Virus record (IMG/VR): IMGVR_UViG_3300028873_000024 | Span: 1 to 59,614 of that record | Source of the DNA: a virus | DNA length: 59,614 bases | Strand: one strand, 5' to 3' | Part shown: positions 1 to 8,096 of the stretch, piece by piece | Numbering within the stretch: position 1 is the stretch's first letter | How the letters are laid out: every line of letters starts with the position of its first letter | Position numbers and translations under genes: made by a program | Notes under the pieces: generated by a model | Seen by the model: only the letters and a program-made list of their open reading frames with translations | What the model was told of the DNA's origin: nothing | Database searches by the model: none

Positions 1-388
1 TAAGATACTGTACCAAAAATGGTACAAGTTTCAACTTTAAAGCTTCTTTCTTTGTATAAAGTTTCCATTCTGAGTGTTTTTCGGGTTCTAGGTTTTTTAC
101 TCCATCAAAAAAAAATTCACTATCAAAACGATATTCAAAGATAAAAACCTTATGCTTGTATTTTTCTACAACGTGACAGTCTGTTAAAGTGGGATTTCCC
201 CATAATTGAATATCTGTTTCTTCCATAACTTCCCGCCGTAGACCTTGGACAATAGTTTCACCTTTGTTAATCTTGCCACCTACACCACCATAGTAACCAT
301 TAAAAACCTTACCATTACGTTGTGCAAGCATGATTTTCCCATTAAACCACATCAGACACACGGCGCATTTTTGATAATCTTTCTTCAT
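1..388 (-). CDS. Nudix hydrolase (C-terminus cut by window edge)
   Basis: The frame is open from the ATG at 388 to the window edge, so the C-terminus is missing. Residues about 38-61 give a complete Nudix box: G-x5-E (GKINKGE), seven residues, then REVMEETDI, where Asp replaces the usual Gly. Nudix enzymes hydrolyse nucleoside diphosphates linked to another group, for example oxidised dNTPs, NAD or RNA caps; the substrate cannot be told from sequence. The start lies 2 nt after the stop of the upstream gene at 391-579, so both probably share one short operon driven by the promoter at 586-614. Confident family call. Confidence 0.9.
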   Translation of the reverse strand, partial: MKKDYQKCAVCLMWFNGKIMLAQRNGKVFNGYYGGVGGKINKGETIVQGLRREVMEETDIQLWGNPTLTDCHVVEKYKHKVFIFEYRFDSEFFFDGVKNLEPEKHSEWKLYTKKEALKLKLVPFLVQYL

Positions 389-390
389 AA

Positions 391-579
391 TTATTTCCCC
401 TTTTTGGTTGTTTTTTTACTACCACCCCATACTTGGTTGAATTGGGCTTGTGATACGACCATCCAAAGACTATCTTTAATTCCCCTAAGACCATGGTCTA
501 AGAAGGCGGCAACAACATGCTCATTGGCCCATTGATTAAATTCCTCGAAGTTCATTTTGTCTGTTGTTTTTTCTTTCAT
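391..579 (-). CDS. Small hypothetical protein (62 aa)
   Basis: I do not recognise this protein. It is acidic-to-neutral with a Lys-rich C-terminus (GGSKKTTKKGK) and two Trp residues. Its ATG starts 7 nt after the -10 of the promoter at 586-614, so the mRNA should be leaderless. It is followed by the Nudix gene. Confidence 0.75.
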   Translation of the reverse strand: MKEKTTDKMNFEEFNQWANEHVVAAFLDHGLRGIKDSLWMVVSQAQFNQVWGGSKKTTKKGK

Positions 580-585
580 ATTTCA

Positions 586-614
586 ATACTAACACATTAT
601 TAAATTATTGTCAA
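586..614 (-). promoter_or_regulatory. Class A promoter for 391-579
   Basis: TTGACA, 17 bp, TAGTAT with TGT before the -10 (extended -10). The start codon begins at the expected transcription start. Confidence 0.8.
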
Positions 615-616
615 TT

Positions 617-645
617 AAAAAAGAGCGACGAGAATCTCGTGCTTC
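617..645 (-). terminator. Rho-independent terminator after the rIIA-like gene
   Basis: Minus-strand hairpin AGCACGAGA/TCTCGTCGCT with one bulged base, followed by CTTTTTT; about 30 nt downstream of the rIIA-like stop and just upstream of the next promoter. Confidence 0.75.
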
Positions 646-677
646 CCGCCGCCCTTTCTCGAATCGGCAGACCTATT

Positions 678-2762
678 TTAACTACCGACAAGATTCACAT
701 ATTGGGTAACGCCTTCCAAGAACTTCTCGTTATTTTGCCAATATAAATTCTCAAACAATGGATAATTTGTGATGACTTCCGAAGCCACCGTCTTCAAATC
801 GTGTTCAGCTTTGCCAGCCATGGAATAATATTCCTTCCAAGCAATGGCAGTGTCTAGAACCTTTTTGTCGTTTGAATATTTCATATACTCGAATACTTCA
901 TTAGCCTTAGCCAATACAGTTGTGTTGCTAACTTTCTTAGCAATCGACCCAATGTAGGGCAACCAGCTATAAGATGAATTAGACTCATAAGCCAATCTAT
1001 TAATAAGTTTCTGAGAAATCTTATTAGCGTCAAAATATTTAGTTAACTCCTGTTCGATAAAGTTCCATAAAGAAATCATACCTGAATTCTTAAGGACAAT
1101 ATCCCGTTTAGCAATCTTGAATCCATAAAGTTTAGGAATAGTAATCCCAAATACCTTAAGGTCTTCAATAATTTTATTGAGTTTACTGGAATGAACTAAC
1201 ATCCTAGCTTTATCTTCATACTTAAACCCTTCTAAAATAACATATACTCCCGAATCATTGGCGATATCAACAGTTTCCTTCTCCCAGTAACTAGAGTTGC
1301 TATGGCCAGTACTAGTATGACCAGCAGCATAAACATGGTTATAGATAAACTCTTTACTTGCATGCTTTAAATTCTTAACTGGCCCACCGCTTACAGTAGA
1401 TAGAACGATTTTTGGCAGTGAACTTAGGAGGATAAAGTTACTATCCACTAATCCCGTCTCAGTCAAGAAATCCTGCTTATCCTTTTCAGTGTTATAATGA
1501 AGGATATAGACATCCTTACCACCGCTGTTAAAAACTAGGTTATAGATACGGTTACTGATACCGTTGGCAATTTTCAGGTCATTGTAGATAAGAACCGTCT
1601 TATCGCTACAGGAAATAGTATTATAATCGCAGACTTTAATCTTACTACCCTTATAACTACTTTCGTACTTACGCAGTAGGAATGTATTAATGTTTTGATT
1701 CTCAAAACGGATATCAGAATTCAAGACAGCCTTACCATTGAAGGTTAGACTGGATTTAATCATCCCGCGAAGAGCGTAAAGATTACTCCCATAATCCATG
1801 ATGGTACCATAATATTTACAGGCATCAAACATAGTGGCGCAAGATTGAAAACGGATATTAAGAGTCGTGGCAACTTCCTTAATAATTTCCTCCAACTTAG
1901 CCTTGATAGCGTCTTTGGTTTTGGTGTTGTACTCCAAAGATTCACGGGAAGCTGAAACAGAAATATCCCCAATACCAAATTGGACTTCCAACCCACAGGA
2001 AAGCGCGGCTGAAATAGCTTCGTTCTGTCCAAATTGATTATGAATGGGATAGGCAATATTACCCATGATAGCTAGTGCAGTGGTCGTCCCGCCATAGATA
2101 GCCCAATCTTTCCCTTCTACAATCGCCGTTCGCGGTTCATAGACCAAATCACTTCCATATATAATAGGACGAACCTTGAAATGTTGAAAAAGAGTCTGAG
2201 CCTTTTGAATAAAAGCCAACACGTCATAATCCTTAACGGCAACGCAAACTTCTACTCCATCGCTTTCCAAAGTGGGTTCGCTTGCCAACTTTGCAATCTG
2301 GCTAAGATTTTCGCTATCCACATAAATGTTGTAGGTGTTCTTAACTCCACCGTAATAGGAAGTTAGAATAAATGAATCGCCATAAGCCAAGGGAGCGACT
2401 TTTCCAATTCCCATAAAACCAGCCTGAAGATTAGTCCCGCGCTTTGAACTAGAGCCATAATAAGCATACAGATTGACAATTGAATCTTCGGACATACCAG
2501 TGCCGAAATCGCGAATTCGCAAGGTTGTTTCATTACGTGTGGGAAGTGTTACTTCAATGGGACGGTCAGGGCATCCAGCCTCAACATGAGAGTCAATCGC
2601 ATTTACCGCAATTTCACGGATGACTGCCATGATTTTATCTGAGTAGATTTGGGAGCGAAGAATGTTTTGAATGAAACCCATACCCTCCTTATGGATTCCC
2701 ATTTCTTTGCTCAATTTAATACCGTGTGTTTGGACTGTGTTTACGTTTTGTTCAATTATCAT
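678..2762 (-). CDS. rIIA: rIIA-like protein, GHKL ATPase fold
   Basis: 694 aa, close to the size of T4 rIIA (725 aa). The N-terminal third carries a Bergerat-fold ATP site: EIAVNAIDSH (about residues 48-57), IRDFGTGM (about 88-95) and the glycine-rich lid GFMGIGKVAP (about 115-124). T4 RIIA and RIIB are membrane-associated early proteins that block exclusion by the lambda Rex system and affect lysis; the role here is inferred by homology. A rIIB homologue lies 1.6 kb upstream in the same orientation, separated by small genes. Its own promoter lies at 2796-2824, giving one of the few longer leaders (about 28 nt) in the window. Confidence 0.85.
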   Translation of the reverse strand: MIIEQNVNTVQTHGIKLSKEMGIHKEGMGFIQNILRSQIYSDKIMAVIREIAVNAIDSHVEAGCPDRPIEVTLPTRNETTLRIRDFGTGMSEDSIVNLYAYYGSSSKRGTNLQAGFMGIGKVAPLAYGDSFILTSYYGGVKNTYNIYVDSENLSQIAKLASEPTLESDGVEVCVAVKDYDVLAFIQKAQTLFQHFKVRPIIYGSDLVYEPRTAIVEGKDWAIYGGTTTALAIMGNIAYPIHNQFGQNEAISAALSCGLEVQFGIGDISVSASRESLEYNTKTKDAIKAKLEEIIKEVATTLNIRFQSCATMFDACKYYGTIMDYGSNLYALRGMIKSSLTFNGKAVLNSDIRFENQNINTFLLRKYESSYKGSKIKVCDYNTISCSDKTVLIYNDLKIANGISNRIYNLVFNSGGKDVYILHYNTEKDKQDFLTETGLVDSNFILLSSLPKIVLSTVSGGPVKNLKHASKEFIYNHVYAAGHTSTGHSNSSYWEKETVDIANDSGVYVILEGFKYEDKARMLVHSSKLNKIIEDLKVFGITIPKLYGFKIAKRDIVLKNSGMISLWNFIEQELTKYFDANKISQKLINRLAYESNSSYSWLPYIGSIAKKVSNTTVLAKANEVFEYMKYSNDKKVLDTAIAWKEYYSMAGKAEHDLKTVASEVITNYPLFENLYWQNNEKFLEGVTQYVNLVGS

Positions 2763-2795
2763 AATAGGTTTTATATTTTATTTAATTACATCCCT

Positions 2796-2824
2796 ACTTT
2801 AGCAGAAGGTTCATTGACAGTCAA
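2796..2824 (-). promoter_or_regulatory. Class A promoter for the rIIA-like gene
   Basis: TTGACT, 17 bp, TAAAGT with TGC before the -10. The -35 lies inside the 3' end of the upstream CDS 2811-3104. Leader of about 28 nt. Confidence 0.75.
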
Positions 2825-3104
2825 GTTCTTTTTTAAAATAATTACCCCAATCTGGTTTGATTTTTAAATCCTTTAATTGTCTTTCATAAATAGCAGCGTA
2901 ATAACGAATTGTAGTTAAAGCATTAAAATAATTAAGTTTACGTTTGATTATACCAGCAATAGAAATAGATTTAAAAAGTTTGAATTCCGTTCCACATTTA
3001 TGACAATGGATAAGTTGATGACATCTTAAATCGCCGCAGGAACACATATCACGATTATCATGATAGTAATTTATTGGAGATTCAATCCATTCTTTAAACA
3101 TCAT
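2811..3104 (-). CDS. Small zinc-ribbon protein
   Basis: 97 aa, function unknown. Residues about 21-38 hold a Cys/His cluster (CSCGDLRC, then HCHKC) that looks like a zinc site. The rest is basic and aromatic. It ends in the rIIA promoter and sits 5 nt downstream of the gene at 3110-3433, so it is the last gene of a five-gene operon starting at 4250. Confidence 0.7.
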   Translation of the reverse strand: MMFKEWIESPINYYHDNRDMCSCGDLRCHQLIHCHKCGTEFKLFKSISIAGIIKRKLNYFNALTTIRYYAAIYERQLKDLKIKPDWGNYFKKELDCQ

Positions 3105-3109
3105 AAAGA

Positions 3110-3433
3110 TTAAGGAATCGACCCCACATACTCATGTAACAACTGGTTTACTTTAATCATCTTAGCCAGATACCACAAACCGCCTTGATTCTTGGGTTTC
3201 TTGAGTGTGGTGACATCTTTAATTTCGATTTCCGCCCAGACACGTCCTTTATTAGTTAAATGTGGCGCGTGAGGTTGAGGGACACAATGCCAGCCGTGTC
3301 TTACTTTAAAGCCATCAGTGGGAAAGAGTTCTGCCTTTAGCCATTTTCCTATTTCCAGAGGTTTGGATTTGTTAATAAATAATGATGTAATTTCGCCATT
3401 GGCTTTCAGGCGGAAGAGTTTATAGGCTTTCAT
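3110..3433 (-). CDS. Conserved-type phage hypothetical protein
   Basis: 107 aa. The pattern AYKLFR...LFINKS...GW.HCVPQPHAPHL...GRVWAEIEI...LAKMIKVN resembles uncharacterised proteins common in large phages; I know no function. No signal peptide or membrane segment. Operon member downstream of a Lar-like zinc protein. Confidence 0.75.
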   Translation of the reverse strand: MKAYKLFRLKANGEITSLFINKSKPLEIGKWLKAELFPTDGFKVRHGWHCVPQPHAPHLTNKGRVWAEIEIKDVTTLKKPKNQGGLWYLAKMIKVNQLLHEYVGSIP

Positions 3434-3439
3434 TTAAAA

Positions 3440-3664
3440 TTAAGACATTTCTAGTATTTTTTTAATTTGCTTAAGTTTTTCCAAACCTTTTTTTATCCTA
3501 CCATGTGATTCTCGTTCAATGCGCTTTTCAATTTCACTGTAATTATCACCGCCGTTAGAGGCACAACACAAATTTGTACATTTAATAATGAATCCATCTT
3601 CGCCATCAGGAGTTTGACTCATATCTATATCACCACAAATGGGGCATTTTACATAATTAATCAT
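3440..3664 (-). CDS. Lar-like zinc-finger protein
   Basis: 74 aa. N-terminal CPICG, then a paired CTNLCC after about 20 residues, and a basic helical C-terminus. This layout resembles the restriction-alleviation (Lar) family of small phage and prophage proteins that modulate type I restriction; the match is by motif only. Its ATG overlaps the end of the upstream gene, which implies translational coupling. Confidence 0.55.
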   Translation of the reverse strand: MINYVKCPICGDIDMSQTPDGEDGFIIKCTNLCCASNGGDNYSEIEKRIERESHGRIKKGLEKLKQIKKILEMS

Positions 3665-4040
3665 ATTTTTTCATTCCTTGGATAAATAAAGGTTTAATGG
3701 TTTTATAATTATCAAACGCCCAAGAATAGGCTTTACCATAATTCGCCCCCTTTTCTTCTAGAAAATAAGCAAAATATCCTATAAACCATGTGGCTTCTTG
3801 TCCTCGGTCGTGGTTGTTTTTAAAGTGTTTTTTTACTCGTTTGAATAAATTGTATATAGTCCAAGAAGAAACATTCACAAATTCTCCACTGCATTTTGTA
3901 CATTTCAATCCGGCGTGATATTGACTATCATAATAATCACATTTGCCGCATAATTTTAACTTAGGATTGAAGCGTTTGATTTCAGAAGCAAGAATATCTT
4001 CTATATCAGTCAAGGTTATTGTAAAATCAGTAGTTTTCAT
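3657..4040 (-). CDS. Zinc-binding hypothetical protein
   Basis: 127 aa. A four-Cys knuckle (CGKCDYY...LKCTKC, about residues 31-51) lies in an otherwise aromatic, charged protein. Function unknown. It overlaps the next gene by 8 nt and starts directly at the stop of the gene at 4041-4250. Confidence 0.7.
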   Translation of the reverse strand: MKTTDFTITLTDIEDILASEIKRFNPKLKLCGKCDYYDSQYHAGLKCTKCSGEFVNVSSWTIYNLFKRVKKHFKNNHDRGQEATWFIGYFAYFLEEKGANYGKAYSWAFDNYKTIKPLFIQGMKKYD

Positions 4041-4250
4041 TTACTTCATTCTAAGCGGAAGTCGTTCCATTGCATTAGCCTGAGTATCTTCCTTAGTTTG
4101 CCGTTTGTAGTCAGATTTAGCCTTGTTTATCCGAATCATGGTTATTGCCGGAACATTCAAAAGGTGTCCCACCATATCCATCGCATCGTGTGGCCCAAAT
4201 TGGGTTTCACATTCGACTTCAATTGTTAATTTAGTTTTATAAAAACTCAT
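4041..4250 (-). CDS. Small hypothetical protein (69 aa)
   Basis: Basic C-terminal half (KAKSDYKRQTKED). The N-terminal half reads like a beta-strand-rich domain. First gene of the operon 4250-2811. Its ATG lies 7 nt after the -10, so it should be leaderless. Function unknown. Confidence 0.75.
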   Translation of the reverse strand: MSFYKTKLTIEVECETQFGPHDAMDMVGHLLNVPAITMIRINKAKSDYKRQTKEDTQANAMERLPLRMK

Positions 4251-4256
4251 ATTTCT

Positions 4257-4285
4257 AATCTAACATAAAAATTTATTCTTGTCAA
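4257..4285 (-). promoter_or_regulatory. Class A promoter for the 4250-2811 operon
   Basis: TTGACA, 17 bp, TAGATT with TGT before the -10; ATG 7 nt after the -10. Confidence 0.8.
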
Positions 4286-4323
4286 TAAAAAAGACCAACC
4301 AGAATTTCTTCTAATTGGTCTTT
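4286..4323 (-). terminator. Rho-independent terminator after the rIIB-like gene
   Basis: A 15-bp stem (AAAGACCAATTAGAA with its complement, two G-U pairs) closed by a GAAA tetraloop and followed by TTTTTTA on the minus strand. Confidence 0.85.
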
Positions 4324-4350
4324 CTTGCTTAGGTGGAGAAAGGCGTTTTG

Positions 4351-5436
4351 TTAAATAAACTTTCCATTACCATCGCGCTTTTGCCGCTTTGCCGCCTTAC
4401 GCAACTTGGCACGGGTGGCGGGACTAATTGTGGTCTTTTTTACAACCTTGGCGACGGGTGCCTTGGCTTGTTTGACTTCGGCGTATACAGAACTATAACC
4501 CTCGTTATAACCCTCTGCAAATGAGAAGTCATTAATATTACCGTCTTGGATATCAGCCAATGCCTGGCTAGCATCACGAACGACTCCATCCTTGGCGTCA
4601 TAAACACCTTCTTTGTAGCCAAGTGCGCGAGAATTTGCACCATCGCTGTCGTAATCGCTTCCATCATTGAAAGCTACAGTAGGTTCAGTTTGATACAATG
4701 CGCCGAATTTTTCGCCAGCCTCATAACCAGAACAGTCGCCAAATACCAAATACTTACAGCAACGACCCTTGGTATTATTGTAATCTGTTGGAATACAAAC
4801 TACATCAGCAGGGTTAATCTTGACGATTACTACTCGACCCTTACCACCATGATACTGAGATAGATAAGCTTGCGAACAGAAATGCAAACCATTTGAACAA
4901 GTTTTATTGGAGTTTTCATCCACATGATTGCGCGGAACTTCAACTGTTTTTCCAACAGAATTATCAAAGGTCTTGGTATAAAAGTCCTTATAATCTTCAG
5001 TCACTTTGCGATAAGCCAAAAAATGACCATCTTCGGTAATTGGCAACTTCGCGTATTCCAAGAATCCATAAAGTTCCTCAACAGCACGGAAAGAAGGATT
5101 CTGCAATAGATTCTCAAGGAAATTAAGTAACGGCTGGAATGGCAAACCACTCTTCATGAATTCCTTAATTTTAGTGACCACATAATTGTGGACAGCCTGA
5201 CCCTTATAGAAAACTTCGCCACCCTTGACGACCAAGTTACCACGAGTAAATGAAGCCGTAACCGCGATATTGGCGTTTGGGTTAAGAATATCTTCTAGAC
5301 GAGAAAAATTCTGGCTGGCAATGAGGTTTTTCAATTCCTCATACTTCGGGTTGGAATGGTTGACGTTGTATGGCGTGCCGTTGACAACGATGGCGATGGA
5401 TGAATCAGTAATAATGTAACTTGGACTATTTGTCAT
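4351..5436 (-). CDS. rIIB: rIIB-like protein
   Basis: 361 aa (T4 rIIB is 312 aa). The central part matches the rIIB pattern: LLNFLENLLQNPS, ELYGFLEYAKLPIT, GHFLAYRKV, SVGKTVEVPR, CSNGLHFCS and VVIVKINPADVV. The C-terminal 80 residues are acidic then strongly basic (KLRKAAKRQKRDGNGK), an extension probably not needed for the core fold. In T4, RIIB works with RIIA in exclusion resistance and lysis control; the pairing with the rIIA-like gene supports the call. It has its own promoter with a leader of about 36 nt and a strong terminator. Confidence 0.85.
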   Translation of the reverse strand: MTNSPSYIITDSSIAIVVNGTPYNVNHSNPKYEELKNLIASQNFSRLEDILNPNANIAVTASFTRGNLVVKGGEVFYKGQAVHNYVVTKIKEFMKSGLPFQPLLNFLENLLQNPSFRAVEELYGFLEYAKLPITEDGHFLAYRKVTEDYKDFYTKTFDNSVGKTVEVPRNHVDENSNKTCSNGLHFCSQAYLSQYHGGKGRVVIVKINPADVVCIPTDYNNTKGRCCKYLVFGDCSGYEAGEKFGALYQTEPTVAFNDGSDYDSDGANSRALGYKEGVYDAKDGVVRDASQALADIQDGNINDFSFAEGYNEGYSSVYAEVKQAKAPVAKVVKKTTISPATRAKLRKAAKRQKRDGNGKFI

Positions 5437-5472
5437 ATATTTTGTTTGTTTTTTATTGTTAACTATGAATTT

Positions 5473-5501
5473 ATTATTGCAAAACTTTCAGTAAAAGTCA
5501 A
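5473..5501 (-). promoter_or_regulatory. Class A promoter for the rIIB-like gene
   Basis: TTGACT, 17 bp, AATAAT with TGC before the -10. Confidence 0.7.
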
Positions 5502-5514
5502 GGGGTATTTTAAA

Positions 5515-5667
5515 TTATTTTAAAGGGCGTTGAGCGGCAAAGACTCCCCTTGAATGCTCCAAACACATCTTCCACCAACCTGCTGATTTCAAGGCCCATC
5601 CTGACATTTCGATAACGGCTGGCCTTTTACAACCCCTAAGCTGACATTTATGTTTTTGGGATTTCAT
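5515..5667 (-). CDS. Small Cys/Trp-rich protein (50 aa)
   Basis: Begins MKSQKHKCQLRGC and contains WWKMCLEH, which could form a small metal site with the two N-terminal Cys. It is 2 nt downstream of the gene at 5670-6098, so probably cotranscribed. Function unknown. Confidence 0.65.
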   Translation of the reverse strand: MKSQKHKCQLRGCKRPAVIEMSGWALKSAGWWKMCLEHSRGVFAAQRPLK

Positions 5668-5669
5668 TT

Positions 5670-6098
5670 TTATTTCAACGTAAAAGAACCGTCCTTCTCA
5701 AAACTAATAATAGTGGAGGATTCTGATTTGGTACTTTTGATTTCTTTGCCAGTCGCGGGATTAATACCCAATTTACGCCAATGAACTAAATAACTGTCAA
5801 CTTCTTCCCGTAACGTTTTTTCCACATCTTCACCTTTAATCGTCGAAAACAAGGCTGTCAGTAATAAACCCGAGGCATCATCAGCATGGCAAACACCAAA
5901 CTTTTTTAGAACATCTTGCATTAAAGAAGTTTTTTGATTCCACAATTTCCAGCCATTTCTTAGTTGTCGACCCGTCGAATGATGGACCATGGCCGGTTCG
6001 TTTTTTTGAATAAATTCTTTCTCTTCGGGGGAAACGTCGGCAACAAGCATTTTCACAGCCGAATCAAAATCAGTGGGAATTTCATCAGATATATTCAT
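5670..6098 (-). CDS. DUF6794-like hypothetical protein
   Basis: 142 aa. The core pattern, HHSTGRQLRNGWKLW followed by FGVCHADDASGLLLTALF, resembles a widespread small domain (DUF6794-like by memory) of unknown function. Leaderless start 7 nt after the -10 at 6105-6110. First gene of a two-gene operon. Confidence 0.65.
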   Translation of the reverse strand: MNISDEIPTDFDSAVKMLVADVSPEEKEFIQKNEPAMVHHSTGRQLRNGWKLWNQKTSLMQDVLKKFGVCHADDASGLLLTALFSTIKGEDVEKTLREEVDSYLVHWRKLGINPATGKEIKSTKSESSTIISFEKDGSFTLK

Positions 6099-6104
6099 AT
6101 TATC

Positions 6105-6133
6105 ATATTGACACTTTCCTAAAGAATTGTCAA
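6105..6133 (-). promoter_or_regulatory. Class A promoter for 5670-6098
   Basis: TTGACA, 17 bp, CAATAT with TGT before the -10; ATG at the predicted transcription start. Confidence 0.75.
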
Positions 6134-6195
6134 GAGATTTCCATGATTATTTATTCCCTGATGGATTATTCAGGTGTAATTCCCTATAATATGAT

Positions 6196-6333
6196 ATGGG
6201 AAGAAAAAAACTTAACCGAACCAGAGAAGAACTCCTTGAACAACACAGAGCCTGTCAAAGACGCTACTATTCAAAAAATAGGGAACAACTTAATGTCAAA
6301 CGACTTAAACGCTACTTCGCCGAAAAAGATTAG
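6196..6333 (+). CDS. Small basic protein preceding a GIY-YIG gene
   Basis: 45 aa, very basic (GRKKLNRTREELLE, then RRYYSKNREQLNVKRLKRYF). It overlaps the GIY-YIG start in another frame (+1), suggesting translational coupling. Upstream lies GTGTAAT and TATAAT, a class B-like promoter. Similar short KR-rich ORFs precede homing endonuclease genes in other phages; a DNA-binding role is only a guess. Confidence 0.6.
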   Translation: MGRKKLNRTREELLEQHRACQRRYYSKNREQLNVKRLKRYFAEKD

Positions 6334-7180
6334 CGGTATTTATAAAATAATAAATAAAGTTAATGGGAAATATTATGTGGGTAGTAGTATTAATATTTAT
6401 AGAAGGTGGTCCATGCATAAATCATGGCTTAATCGAAACAAACATCATAATTATCACCTACAGTTATCTTGGAATAAATATGGCCAGCAAAACTTTGATT
6501 TTATTATCGAAAAAGAAGTACCTCCAGAAACCCTTTTAAAAGTAGAAGACGAGTATCTATTACTAGCCAAAAAAGAAGCGTCATATAATCTAAATTTTAA
6601 CGCCACGGGTTCTGATGTCAGTAATTCTACAAGAAGTATACTATCCCAAAAAGGAAAAGAAAGATGGTTAAACCAACAATATAGAGAAACTCAAACTTTA
6701 AAAATTACTCAAGCCATGAATAAACCAGAAGTGAAATTAAGGGCTTCAAATTTGACTAAGGCTACTATGACACCAGCAAGGAAACTACAACTTTCATTTT
6801 TTGCAAACGTTCCCAGAAATTTAAATAAAATTAAATTATTTAATAAATTTACTCAAGAAATCTTTGAAGGAACACAATGGGAATGCCGAAAAAAATATTC
6901 TCTTAACGCCTCCCATCTATCAGGATTAATACAAGGAAAAAGACTTTCTCATAAAGGGTGGATTTTATTCAAAAATCGTTTCAATAAATACGTCTTAGAA
7001 AATCAGTTAGGGATAAAGTCTCTAACCAAAATAAAACTAACCAACTCAATCAGCCAAGAGATGTTTGAAGGAACTAGAGATGAATTTAAAAAAAGATATA
7101 AAATAAGTAAAAGTAATGCTAATAATTTAATAAATAAAAAGATAAAATCGCACAAGGGATGGAGATTAGCCTCTATTTAA
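6293..7180 (+). CDS. GIY-YIG homing endonuclease
   Basis: Start chosen at the ATG at 6293; an ATG at 6143 is in frame, but the stretch between is coding in another frame (6196-6333). The GIY-YIG domain follows directly: SGIYKIINK, KYYVGSS, then a conserved Arg and Glu (YRRW, PPETLLKVEDEYL). The C-terminus holds two copies of a DNA-binding repeat (residues about 175-223 and 245-295, each ending LSHKGW or KSHKGW), as in other phage homing nucleases. Plus strand, against the surrounding minus-strand operons, so an insertion. It overlaps the 3' end of the YopX gene by 15 nt. Confidence 0.85.
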   Translation: MSNDLNATSPKKISGIYKIINKVNGKYYVGSSINIYRRWSMHKSWLNRNKHHNYHLQLSWNKYGQQNFDFIIEKEVPPETLLKVEDEYLLLAKKEASYNLNFNATGSDVSNSTRSILSQKGKERWLNQQYRETQTLKITQAMNKPEVKLRASNLTKATMTPARKLQLSFFANVPRNLNKIKLFNKFTQEIFEGTQWECRKKYSLNASHLSGLIQGKRLSHKGWILFKNRFNKYVLENQLGIKSLTKIKLTNSISQEMFEGTRDEFKKRYKISKSNANNLINKKIKSHKGWRLASI

Positions 7181-7540
7181 ATTATTAAAAATATTTCCTA
7201 CTACTTCTAAACTATTTCGGTCTATCCTATCACCCAAACAAAAAGAATATTCCATGTATTCATTAGTCATGTATCGTCCGAAAGAAAAACACGCGTTCTT
7301 ATCATCCCAAAATACTTCAGCCTTTTTAATATCCTCTGATTCGGGACCATGCGCGTATCCTTGCAGGGTGAAATTAATCAGGTCGCCGGAATAAATTTTT
7401 TCCCCATTCTTGTCTTTTAAACCAGTATATTGCAAAAACTCATAGGTCGGGTCATTGAAATCAACCCTTCCAATTAAGTTAAAATCTACAAACTTACTCA
7501 AATGGTAATCCCAAGCCTTGAATGATATTTCGCGGTTCAT
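7166..7540 (-). CDS. YopX family protein
   Basis: 124 aa. Starts REISFKAWDYHLSKFVDF and contains LQYTGLKDKNGEKIYSGDLINF, the hallmark of the YopX family of phage proteins of unknown function. A second member is at 28935-29234. Last gene of the operon that starts at 7799. Confidence 0.85.
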   Translation of the reverse strand: MNREISFKAWDYHLSKFVDFNLIGRVDFNDPTYEFLQYTGLKDKNGEKIYSGDLINFTLQGYAHGPESEDIKKAEVFWDDKNACFSFGRYMTNEYMEYSFCLGDRIDRNSLEVVGNIFNNLNRG

Positions 7541-7541
7541 A

Positions 7542-7799
7542 TTATCTTCCTAAATAACTGGCTCCTTCCTTAAATCCTTCAAAGAAAATATCTTGTCCTT
7601 CCCTACTAAGACCTTTGGGGAAATAAGTTATTTTATGTTGAACGTAACAACCACCCAAACCGCCATCTTGATGTATTTGCTCAACAATACAAGGATACTT
7701 CACTGGATATTCTTTAAGTGCGGGACATGGCTCTTTATTAGGCGGACTTTTGTAATAGTAAAAATCTTTAAATTCTTTTGGTGTATTAATTATTTTCAT
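7542..7799 (-). CDS. Hypothetical protein (85 aa)
   Basis: Not recognised. Begins MKIINTPKEFKDF and has a Gly-rich GGLGGCYVQH segment. One nt upstream of the YopX gene; start 13 nt after the -10. Confidence 0.7.
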   Translation of the reverse strand: MKIINTPKEFKDFYYYKSPPNKEPCPALKEYPVKYPCIVEQIHQDGGLGGCYVQHKITYFPKGLSREGQDIFFEGFKEGASYLGR

Positions 7800-7811
7800 T
7801 TAACTATCTTT

Positions 7812-7840
7812 AGTTTAAAATATTTTTCTCACAAAGTCAA
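7812..7840 (-). promoter_or_regulatory. Class A promoter for 7542-7799
   Basis: TTGACT, 17 bp, TAAACT. Confidence 0.7.
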
Positions 7841-7846
7841 CAAAAA

Positions 7847-7961
7847 TCTGTATAATATATTGCGTAGTGATAATAAAACCAACCAACAGAATTTTGGCTT
7901 TTCGTGAGCGTTTTGGAAACGCACTTCGATTTATTTGAACTACGCAGCACGAAAGGCTTTT
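7847..7961 (+). promoter_or_regulatory. Class B-like promoter with structured, pseudoknot-like leader
   Basis: TGTATAATATA is followed by a leader with interleaved stems: TGCGTAGT (7861-7868) pairs with ACTACGCA (7939-7946), and CTTTTCGTG (7898-7906) pairs with CACGAAAGG (7948-7956). An inner hairpin lies at 7908-7922. The second stem ends 5 nt before the ATG and would mask the purine-rich sequence there. The same arrangement precedes the GIY-YIG gene at 37588. Confidence 0.55.
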
Positions 7962-8096
7962 ATGACTAAAAAATGGACACCCAAAGAAATAGCTTATCTT
8001 AAAGAAAATTATTCAAAATTTAGAGCCAAAAAATGCGCTCAAGATTTAAAAAGAAGTTTAAATTCTGTTTATTGTCAAGCTAAATTATTGAATTAA
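7962..8096 (+). CDS. Small Myb/SANT-like DNA-binding protein (44 aa)
   Basis: KKWTPKEIAYLKENY...KKCAQDLKRSLNSVYCQAKLL fits the Trp/Leu spacing of Myb-like or homing-endonuclease helix-turn-helix modules. Plus strand, isolated, with a structured leader; it may be the surviving DNA-binding part of a lost homing nuclease. Its stop overlaps the stop of the convergent gene at 8093. Confidence 0.6.
   Translation: MTKKWTPKEIAYLKENYSKFRAKKCAQDLKRSLNSVYCQAKLLN

Noticed and set aside
4546-4863. Long plus-strand ORF opposite the rIIB-like gene
   Set aside because: Antisense shadow of a well-supported gene.
7847-7961. HDV-like ribozyme or known riboswitch
   Set aside because: The stem order resembles HDV-like ribozymes, but the S1'-S2' junction is only 1 nt long and lacks the catalytic C region; no known riboswitch motif seen.
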